Positions 12,351 through 19,040 of a DNA stretch of 20,633 nucleotides are shown here, one piece after another. Every line of letters starts with the position of its first letter. The first letter of the stretch is position 1. Both the position numbers and the translations under genes were made by a program. The notes beneath the pieces were generated by a model. It saw only the letters and a list, made by a program, of their open reading frames with translations, did no database searches and was not told where the DNA came from. The DNA is from Ichthyophthirius multifiliis. Taxonomy: Eukaryota; Ciliophora; Oligohymenophorea; Hymenostomatida. The stretch is taken from contig NW_004086007.1 in NCBI RefSeq assembly GCF_000220395.1, positions 1-20,633 of the forward strand, read 5' to 3'.

Positions 12351-14566
12351 ATTTTTTTTTATTTATTTATTAAAAAAGTATTTATAAGAACCTCAGTAAA
12401 AAGCATAATTTTAATTACCTTATTTTTAACTTATTAGTGAAACTGGATTCTATATATTTTTTTTGATTTGTTATTATATTGAATTGCCGTATATATAATT
12501 ATATTATTTTTTTTATAAATATTAAATAAACTAAAAAGTGATAAATAATCCTAAACTACATCATTCGAATTTGATTTAGATTTAGAAACAAAGTTCGAGT
12601 TGAAAGAAATAAAGAAGAATTTTATTGAAAACATAGTAATATTTCATTTTTAAAATAAAAAAATAAAAAAATATTCATAAATATATAAAGAGAATGAATT
12701 ATTTCTAATAAAGTTTAATTGGATAAATGTGGGAATTTTTTAATGAATTATTTAAAGTTTTTTATAATTATGCTAAAGAAATGTTAATAAAAAATAACAA
12801 AAAAACCGAATGCATAGAAACAATGGATGAAGTAATAAATAAATATTTTAAAGAAGCCTTAAAATTCTTCAAAACGAATTCCGCTTCTATCGAAATTATC
12901 AAAAACGATTAAATTTAAAAAGTTCGTTTTATAAAACTACCTTATACTCATTATTTAGATAAAGACTAAAAAACTTTATTTTAAAATAAAGTAAAAAGGT
13001 TCTCCATATATACTAAATTATAAGGATTAATAGACAGATATAAAAATATAATCATAAAATGTTAACATGAAGAAAAAATAGCTCTTTTTTTCAAAAATAA
13101 TACTTTTTTTAGTATTTTTGCAAATTATGTAAATTTATGGAGGGATGTGGCTTTTATTTTGACAATTATTTTAAATGTATTTATCTTATTTTCTTATTCA
13201 GAAAACAATTTTTCCGAAAAATAAGCTTAAAGCGAAGAAAAATTAAAATAGCAACTATATTTTAACCGAATATACAATCCAAATTTAAAATTAGGTCTAA
13301 CTAAAATTGTAACAATAAAAAAAACATAATAAATATTCTATTATTTGGGCGGAATAATGATCTTTTGTTCATTATTTGTAGAAATATTTTATATAATAAA
13401 GAAAGGTCCTCTATATATGAAATAAGCTTGGTCAAGTTATAAAATATATTTAGAAGCTAAATCAAGTATTTTTATTTTTAATATATATATATATATATAT
13501 AATAATAATAATGAAAAATAGATATATTTATAAAATTAATAAAATATACTTTAATAATATTACTTTCTCTAATCCGAGTAATAATAAATCCCGAAATATT
13601 CTATTATGCTCTATATGGAATTCTAGCTTTTGCAGCAACTTTCATTCATCCATTTTTTTTCTCTTTTCATCTCACAGAAATAATAATAAGGTACTCATCT
13701 TTACAAAAAATATTAAAATCAGTATATGAATCTTACAAATAACTTATTTTGACATTTTTCCTAATTCTTTTATTTATTTATTATTCCACATTATTTGCTT
13801 TTATTGTTTTTAATGATTCCTTTGATGAAAGATGTAAAGATCTTCATTTATGTTTTTTCTAATGTTTTGATGCTGCATATAAAGATCTAGGTGGTTTAGG
13901 TAGTTATTTAGAAAGTGTTAAACCTAAAATTGGTCCAAGTATTAGAAATATATATATTAATTTATATATATAATATAAATAAAAAGATAATAGTTATGAA
14001 TTTTCAAGACTTGTATTTGAAACTACTTGTTATATTTCTCTTACTATTATTTTACTTAGAGTTATATATGCAATTATTGTAGATAGATTTAGTAATATTA
14101 GAGCTAAAGAGAAAAAAAAACTTTCGATATTTAAGAAATATGTTTTATTTGTGGACTTTCTAGGTTTAATTTTATTTTAATAAATAAAAAAAAAAAATTA
14201 ATAAAAATTTAAATTTAAAGAGAATTGTTTGATAGAAAAAGTCAATAAGGATTTAAATAACATGTTAAAACAGAACATTACTTATGGAATTATATGTTTT
14301 ATTTAGGTTATATAGATTCTAAAAAATAAGAAGAATACACAGGAATAGAACAATATGTATATGAAAAAGTTTAGTAAAGCGATTTTTCATGGTTTCCAGT
14401 TTAAAGAGCTCTTGCATTTTCAAAAGAAGATGCTTAAAAATAAGAAGAAATTAATGAAATTCATGAATTGTAAAATGAAATAGAAAAATTATAAAGTAAT
14501 TTGTGTAAATTAAATGATTATTCTTACTATATTAATTCTTAAATAGAAAAAGATGAAAATAATTGA
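3954..14566 (+). CDS. ITPR: Inositol 1,4,5-trisphosphate receptor-type intracellular Ca2+ channel, 14 exons
   Basis: A tetrameric Ca2+-release channel of internal stores, about 3,043 residues. Exons: 3954-4765, 4885-5135, 5215-7690, 7791-8146, 8701-8756, 8939-9115, 9154-10965, 11007-12275, 12379-12488, 12539-12635, 12691-13465, 13522-13938, 13987-14163, 14221-14566. Blocks matching animal IP3 receptors appear in order: N-terminal beta-trefoil (~110-240, VQLLHLASNQFL), second trefoil/MIR (~420-650, MWVVENAKYQKGG), RQKLLREQ at ~715, RIH (~1050, ELRSALCGLILTLYVDQEP), RIH-associated (~2200, QNLCQGHNLNLQNYFRNQTN), six membrane segments (~2620-2905), filter GGLGS (~2854), zinc finger CFIC...HVKTEH (~2920-2946) and the tail block EEYTGIEQYV / DFSWFPVQRA. 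Splice phases agree everywhere except at nine A (14112-14120), where one base appears to be missing. Exons 4 and 5 and the 48-nt intron 13939-13986 are least certain. A Tyr- and Asn/Gln-rich insertion lengthens the N-terminal half relative to the ~2,700-residue animal proteins. Ryanodine receptors are excluded by size and by the C-terminal IP3R block. Confidence 0.93.
4766..4884 (+). repeat. AT-microsatellite intron 1 of the IP3 receptor gene
   Basis: This 119-nt intron begins GTATAAAA, ends TTTTTATTTAG and consists mostly of TATATATATTTA-type repeats. It splits a Gln codon in phase 2. On either side the protein continues the N-terminal beta-trefoil. Confidence 0.8.
5289..5405 (+). repeat. 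AAT/TAA trinucleotide tract coding poly-Asn then poly-Gln
   Basis: A trinucleotide microsatellite lies inside exon 3 of the IP3 receptor gene. It first reads AAT (Asn, with occasional Tyr). After one AAA codon the same repeat continues as TAA, which is Gln in this code, giving about 12 consecutive Gln and then interrupted Gln. It sits between the two N-terminal beta-trefoil blocks at about residues 380-420, a place where a flexible loop could be tolerated. Confidence 0.9.
8147..8700 (+). other. Unusually long (554 nt) intron 4 of the IP3 receptor gene
   Basis: The upstream exon ends in the block NKRIDYLVDNFLTFFDQI, matching the animal segment VRLDYRISCLLCIFKREF. Coding matches resume only at a 56-nt exon (8701-8756). 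The gap starts G|GTATATAT and ends TTTTACAG, and the phase fits (phase 1). Inside are a long AT microsatellite (8209-8282), ATT/TAT repeats and a unique 8440-8700 part with a 9-bp hairpin (8492-8519). No conserved IP3R segment is missing here, so I read it as intron, although a small lineage-specific exon inside cannot be excluded. Confidence 0.6.
8209..8282. repeat. (AT)n microsatellite within intron 4
   Basis: Roughly 70 bases of almost pure AT dinucleotide are interrupted only by ACAT and a TTTTTACAA spacer. It lies in the 5' half of the 554-nt intron and may explain part of that intron's length. Confidence 0.9.
12285..12350. repeat. (AT)n microsatellite within intron 8 of the IP3 receptor gene
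   Basis: The tract fills the middle of the 103-nt intron 12276-12378, which starts GTAAAATC and ends AAAAAAG. Flanking exons join in phase 0 and carry the end of the RIH-associated region and the ETGFYIFFLICYYIE block. Confidence 0.9.
13890..13904 (+). other. Pore selectivity-filter codons (Gly-Gly-Leu-Gly-Ser)
   Basis: These five codons lie between membrane segments five (LILTFFLILLFIYY) and six (YISLTIILLRVIYAIIVDRF), the position of GGGVGD in animal IP3 receptors. The upstream block FFQCFDAAYKDLGGLGSYL aligns with [23 protein letters not shown]. The terminal acidic residue of the animal filter is Ser here. Confidence 0.75.
13939..13986 (+). other. Probable in-frame 48-nt intron between filter and S6
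   Basis: It starts A|GTATTAGA and ends AAATAAAAAG|AT, phase 1, with no TGA in frame. Removing it leaves KPKIGPNNSYEFSRLVFE, which matches the length of the animal loop between filter and S6. Retaining it adds 16 residues rich in Ile, Tyr and Lys. The AT-only composition favours an intron, but sequence alone cannot settle it. Confidence 0.6.
14112..14120 (+). other. A9 homopolymer where the IP3 receptor frame shifts by one base
   Basis: Before the run the frame reads S6 and the conserved VDRFSNIRAKEK. After it the conserved zinc-finger block ICFICGLS lies one base off (-1). With ten A the two halves join as AKEKKKTFDIQEICFICGLS. There is no GT..AG pair that repairs it. A homopolymer miscount in the assembly is most likely; slippage on the run is possible. 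Confidence 0.75.
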
Positions 14567-15417
14567 TTAAATATATTTGTATTTATTATCTTTTTCAAAA
14601 TATACAAATAAATTACCAATATATATGTATTAAAAAATCTTATATTTTTTTTCAAAACAAAATATATTTAAAAATAAAGTACTATTATAAAATAATTTAA
14701 TCAGGGATTAAAATAAATATATTTAAAATAAAAATAATAAAAAATATAATACTTTTTTAAAATATAATTATGTTATAAAAAAATAAAGTAATATGAAAAA
14801 ATTATTTTATATTTATATAATCATAATTTTAATAGAAATGAAAAATCAAAAGAATAAAAAGAGATAAAAAAAAATTATTTGAAAACATATAAAAATGAAA
14901 AAAAAATATAAAACTATTAAAAAAAAACAAAATATTTAAAAAAATATAATTAAAATTGTAAAAAATTAAAATATATTTTATATATTTATACATTTATATA
15001 TTTATATATATTTTATATTTTAAAAATTGTATTTTATTTTTAAATCATTATAAATATATTTATTTTATATTTGTAAAAAATATAAAATATATTAATAATA
15101 AATTGATTATAATTTTATTTTTTTTACTTTAAAATGAAAATATTTTATTTATTTTTAGTTTTAATAATTGTATAATTATATTAAAATATTAAATATAAAA
15201 AATACAATTTCTTTATTTTATATAAATATTTACTAAATAAATAGTATATATATAATTAATAATTTTTAAAATAATTATATAATATATTAATACAAAATCA
15301 AATCATTTTTTTTTTATTTTAAAAATGATTAACAATAATGTATCTCTTATATAAATAATTTATTTAATAGTAAAAAATTATAAATAATTTTATTATATTA
15401 TAAATAAAATAAAAAAA
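14567..15417. other. Spacer between the IP3 receptor and EBP-like genes
   Basis: This is 851 bases of AT-only-looking DNA with long A and T runs. A 9-bp hairpin (TATTTGTAT at 14574-14582, ATACAAATA at 14602-14610) lies eight bases after the IP3 receptor stop, within its presumed 3' UTR. No coding frame with balanced composition, no tRNA and no other RNA gene is visible on either strand. The promoter of the EBP-like gene should lie in the last part. Confidence 0.7.
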
Positions 15418-16160
15418 ATGAAATTAAATATTGAAGATCATATTGACGAAATAATAGAAGTATTAAAAGTTCATATATTTCCTTTGATACTAATATTCAT
15501 TACATTAATAAGTCGAAAATAAATAACACAAACAAAATACGAATCCTTTAGTTTTTACTGGTATCTTTTTAACGGTTCAATATTCCATATGACCTGGAGT
15601 GGATTTATTTGCGGACTTCGTTAATGTGAGCCTTTCTTGAGAGTATTTATATTAATGGACTAAAGATATAAAAGTTAAGAAAATATAGTCAAGCTAGTTT
15701 CTTATGTTGATCTTTTAGTCACTGGCCCTTTATGTTTATATACTGCGAATTTATTTTTAAGTCAAAGAGGTCTTAAAAGAGATGTTTTCTGTATAATTTC
15801 TTCTATTAGTTAAATATTAGGATCAGTTTTTTTTGTTTTTGATGAATTTTTGAATAAATTTGCTAATACTTGCAAAGGAGACTGTTTCTCCTTTACTACT
15901 GAGAATATTATTTATTTCTGGATTTTTTTCGTTGCTATGAATCATGTTTGGTTTATTTTACCTTTAGTCCATATTAAAAAATCATTGATAATATTTTATC
16001 CCAAGAAAGATGGAAATTTGAAAATTGTGCAATTGAAAATGGCTATGGAGGTAATTATTATGATAACTTTGATTAGTAATATTTATAAGGAGAAAAAAGA
16101 AAAAATAAAAAAGAGATTGAATTATTTTTTAATATATAATATATATATAAATTATTTTGA
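15418..16160 (+). CDS. EBP: Emopamil-binding-protein (EBP/EXPERA) family membrane protein
   Basis: EBP is the ER enzyme that moves the sterol C8 double bond to C7; the related EBPL is thought to be non-enzymatic. ATG 15418 to TGA 16158-16160 with one proposed 26-nt intron (16051-16076, AG|GTAATT..GATTAG) gives 238 residues, close to human EBP (230). Family marks in order: WYLFNGSIFHMTW (His57 at the position of the conserved His), DQRYKSQENI (81-90, as DSRYILGDNF), VTGPL (101-105), a QILGSVFF segment and YFWIFFVAMNHVWFILP (166-182, as YFWFYFVFMNALWLVLP). Five membrane segments fit about 18-32, 46-67, 93-115, 123-145 and 164-186. The Glu that follows the His in animal EBP is Ser61 here, and the second catalytic acid has no clear match, so isomerase activity is doubtful. 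The C-terminal end depends on the short intron: without it the frame stays open into ATE1. Confidence 0.82.
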
Positions 16161-16287
16161 AAAATATCCGAAAAAAAAATAATATTAAATAAAATATCAT
16201 AAAATAAAAAATATATAAAAAATTGAATTTAAAAATATAAGATATTAAAAAATAATATTTTATTAAAGTTTATAAAAAAATAAAAAT
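16161..16287. other. Short AT-only spacer between EBP-like and ATE1 genes
   Basis: These 127 bases contain almost no G or C, unlike the coding DNA on both sides. They contain no TGA in the EBP frame, which is why that frame appears to continue into ATE1. I read them as 3' UTR plus the promoter and leader of ATE1. Confidence 0.65.
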
Positions 16288-18060
16288 ATGGAGTAACATT
16301 AATAATAATAATTTAAAGAATAACCAATAGACTTAAAATACATTCAATTAGCCGGATAAGGAAGTTCATGCGGATATTGCAATAATAAAACCGGCAGTTA
16401 TACATACGGATTAACCGCTAAAAAGATGGACGCCGACATATATAAGCATTTAATGGAATTTGGTTGGAGAAGATGTGGAGACTATTTTTATAAACCTGAT
16501 TTATTTAAAAGCTGTTGTAAATCATACACAATACGTGCGAATATCGAAAAATATTAAATGAAAAAATCTCAAAGAAAGCATTTAAATAAATGGAATAGAT
16601 TCTTATATGATTAAGAAGATGTAAAAAATTAAAATATTTCTATAGAAAAATCTTAATAGTAATAATAATAATAATAAAAAAACAATTAAATAAATTATAA
16701 AGTATAAGATGAAAATTAAATAAAACTTAAATCATAAATTATTCAAATAGCACATTTTCTTCAAAATAATAATTCTTAAATTTCTCAGTCTTTCAATTCT
16801 TAAAATATTTTGGATAATTTTAAAGTTCTTCCTGCTAGAAACATGAAAGACTATTTCACTAATTATCTAATGTTACTCTTTTCTAAATAGCCTTAATTAC
16901 TTAAAGAAAACACTAATTAATTACAATAAATCTTTTAATAAAACATCACTGAATTTTAAGTTTAAATAACACAAAACGGACAAGTTAATTTTACTAAAGA
17001 GAATCCAATAGAACATCAAAAAAAAAATCTAGAAAAATAAATTAAGCAAGAAAAAAATGAAACGAAACAAGAAAAAAACCAAATAAAAGAAAAACTAAAA
17101 AACGAGGAAAAAACACAAGCCAAAAACGAGGAAAAAGCACAAGCCAAAAACGAGGAAAAAGCACAAGCCAAAAACGAGGAAAAAACACAAGCCAAAAACG
17201 AGGAAAAAACACAAACCAAAAACGAGGATAAATTTACATGTAATGAAATACGTAAAGGAAAGCTTTTAATAAAAATATAATTAGCAAAAGCAGATTAAAT
17301 AAACTTCGAATTATATAAAAAATACTGTAGGGAAATCCATGATAAAAAAAAGGAAGAATTTAATGGATTTGAAAATTTTTTATCTAAACAAACTCTCAAT
17401 TTTAAAGTAGTCGAAAGTACAATAAATAAAAATGTAAAACTTTTTTTAGGATGTTTTCATATGAATTATTTTATTGACAATAAACTAATAGGTGTTGGGG
17501 TTGTAGATATAACTTCTAATGGACTTTCTTCTGTTTATTTCTATTATGAACCTTCTTTTAAAAAATACAATTTAGGTATTATTGCTTCTTTATATGAAAT
17601 CGAATATATTTAATACATGAAATAATTCTTTCCTTAGTTTAATTATTATTATTTAGGTTTTTATATTTCTAATTGTCAAAAAATGTCTTATAAAGCTTAA
17701 TTTGGTCCAAATCAATTATTATGTCCTAGTACTTTTTAGTTTGTAGATTATGATGAAAGAGTATAATAATTAATTTCTTAAAAATCAGACGATCCTACAC
17801 TTTCAGAAAAAAATTCTCCTTTTCATCCGAATTTACTTAAAGTATTTTTATTATTTAATTTTTGTATTTTATTTTTTTGTTAAAATAAGGAAAATATTTA
17901 ATAGTTTGTGCTATAAAATACTAAATGTAAATTTAAAGGTAAGGTTTTATAATTGAAAGATTTCTTAAAATACTTTAGTCCGATTGTTTATTAAATTATT
18001 GAAGGATTAGCTTAAGTTATAGATAAAACTATTTATCCATTTTTAATTTTTGAATATTGA
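16288..18060 (+). CDS. ATE1: Arginyl-tRNA--protein transferase (ATE1)
   Basis: ATE1 transfers Arg from Arg-tRNA to N-terminal acidic (or oxidised Cys) residues, marking proteins for the Arg/N-degron pathway. ATG 16288 to TGA 18058-18060, with a probable 48-nt in-frame intron (17842-17889), gives 574 residues. The N-terminal ATE domain shows CGYC (Cys28, Cys31), GWRRCGDYFYKP (59-70) and the CC pair (Cys76-77) followed by YTIR; in the family these four Cys hold a metal/Fe-S centre. The C-terminal GNAT-like domain shows LIGVGVVDITSNGLSSVYFYY (about 400-421) and YYLGFYISNCQKMSYKAQFGP (about 453-475), then LLCPSTFQFV. Between the domains lie a Gln run (TAG/TAA codons near 16653-16676) and five copies of an 8-residue Lys/Glu-rich repeat, making the protein longer than human ATE1 (518). 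The first ATG after the AT-only spacer was chosen. It lies 127 bases after the EBP-like stop and could be expressed independently. Confidence 0.93.
17098..17229 (+). repeat. 24-bp minisatellite in ATE1 coding an 8-residue repeat
   Basis: Five full 24-bp units (17098, 17122, 17146, 17170, 17194) are followed by a 12-base partial unit. Each codes Lys-Asn-Glu-Glu-Lys-(Thr/Ala)-Gln-(Ala/Thr). Units differ only by A/G changes, so expansion is recent. The DNA is richer in G and C than its surroundings. The repeat sits in the linker between the N-terminal Cys domain and the C-terminal transferase domain and should form a charged helix. Confidence 0.95.
17842..17889 (+). other. Probable 48-nt in-frame intron in ATE1
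   Basis: It starts AAA|GTATTTTTA and ends AAAATAAG|GAA, phase 0. The stretch is T-rich and would read as a hydrophobic Val-Phe-Leu-Leu segment in a region where ATE1 has none. It has no TGA in frame, so retention would not truncate the protein. Confidence 0.75.
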
Positions 18061-18279
18061 TAATAAAAAAAGAAAAATATATATGTTATTTTTTTATTAT
18101 AACATATATTATTATTTTATATTATAAACTTATTTATAAAAAAAAAAAAAACTAAAAAATAATAAACAAACAAAAAGGAAATATCACATAAAAAGTAATA
18201 AATTAAATATTTTATTTTGAAAATATAATATTTATAAATTACAAATATATGTATATATATATATTATTTATTTTGTTTT
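18061..18279. other. Convergent intergenic region with an 11-bp hairpin
   Basis: ATE1 (+) and the ankyrin gene (-) end facing each other across 219 bases. An inverted repeat, ATATATGTTAT (18079-18089) and ATAACATATAT (18099-18109), has a 9-base T-rich loop and lies 18 bases after the ATE1 stop. It may take part in 3' end formation, but AT-rich palindromes are common here. Nothing else is visible. Confidence 0.6.
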
Positions 18280-19040
18280 TCATGAATTGCTTATAGTCTC
18301 TTCTTTATCTTCGTTGTTTTCGTCGGAAGCTTAAACATCATCTAAACCCTAATATATAGACATATCTTCTTTTGTAACTTTTGCAAGAATTTACTTTTAA
18401 TAACAATATATATTTATTATGTTAAAAATATTAATTTTTATTACTGCAATTTCATTATAATTTAATTACGCAGCCTCATCAAAAGCTGTTTTTCCTAAAC
18501 TGTTTTATATATTTGCATCTACTTTTAAAGTTTCTATTAAATAGGAAACAATTTCTTTTTAATTATTTATTGTAGCCCAATCTATTATTTTATTTTTAAA
18601 ATAAAAATAAATAATTATACGTAAAGGAGTATTTTAATATTCATTTTTTTAATTTATAAAATTATAAACTTTTTATTTATCTTCCATTTTATCTATATAG
18701 TCTTTTATTAATTAAATTATTTATATATTTCCATTTGCACATGCCATATCTATAAAAATAATAAGTAATTTTATTGATGGAATATACAATATAATTGTTA
18801 TATACGCAATCCGTTATTTATTTAATTATCAAACCAAGTAATATCACACCCATTTTCGATACAAAATTTAGTTTCCTCAATATCACTTTAATATTAATTT
18901 TATTAAATAATTAAGTATATTTTTATTTTATATATATATTACTTAAATCTACAACAATCTAAAAAATATTCTTCATAGGAAGCGTAAAATCCCTCTTCTT
19001 CTTATTATTAGATTTAATTAAGATTTATTTCAGTTTCCAT
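18280..19040 (-). CDS. YAR1: Ankyrin-repeat protein resembling Yar1 (ribosomal protein uS3 chaperone), five exons
   Basis: On the minus strand ATG 19040-19038 to TGA 18282-18280 codes 185 residues. Exons: 19040-18943, 18885-18806, 18749-18621, 18581-18445, 18393-18280; the introns are 57, 56, 39 and 51 nt and all phases agree. Ankyrin repeats are clear: DIEETKFCIENGCDI (34-48), NGLHMACANGNIQIIQLI (57-74), NTPLHWATINNQKEIVSYLI (99-118) and NSLGKTAFDEAAQLNYNEIAQIL (129-151). The tail (152-185) is acidic. Order, length and the signatures LHMAxANG, NTxLHWA, NxxGxxAxxEA match yeast Yar1 (about 200 residues), which binds newly made uS3/Rps3 and escorts it to the nucleus, also with an acidic tail. 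A generic ankyrin protein is the alternative, since such repeats converge. A leader with three CAAAA units lies just before the start. The gene converges on ATE1, so the two are not co-transcribed. Confidence 0.85.

Noticed and set aside
12727-12912. Small separate gene beginning MWEFFNEL
   Set aside because: It is an internal part of IP3 receptor exon 11 (12691-13465). It ends at a TAA that codes Gln, and the protein continues into the conserved QKVRFIKLPYTHYL and the membrane region.
13511-13729. Open frame of 72 codons on the plus strand
   Set aside because: It overlaps IP3 receptor exon 12 in the wrong register; the right register gives membrane segments three and four.
15850-16182. Separate 110-residue membrane protein
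   Set aside because: It is the C-terminal part of the EBP-like gene, cut off only because upstream TAA/TAG codons were read as stops.
17016-17219. Minus-strand frame with a repeated FSSFLACV motif
   Set aside because: It is the antisense of the ATE1 minisatellite; its regularity only mirrors the 24-bp repeat.
17098-17229. CRISPR-like array
   Set aside because: The 24-bp units are directly adjacent without spacers, keep the ATE1 frame, and the genome is a ciliate's.
15418-18060. Single EBP-ATE1 fusion gene
   Set aside because: The 127-base joining stretch is AT-only like a spacer, both proteins match separate full-length families, and a short intron gives the first gene a proper TGA stop.
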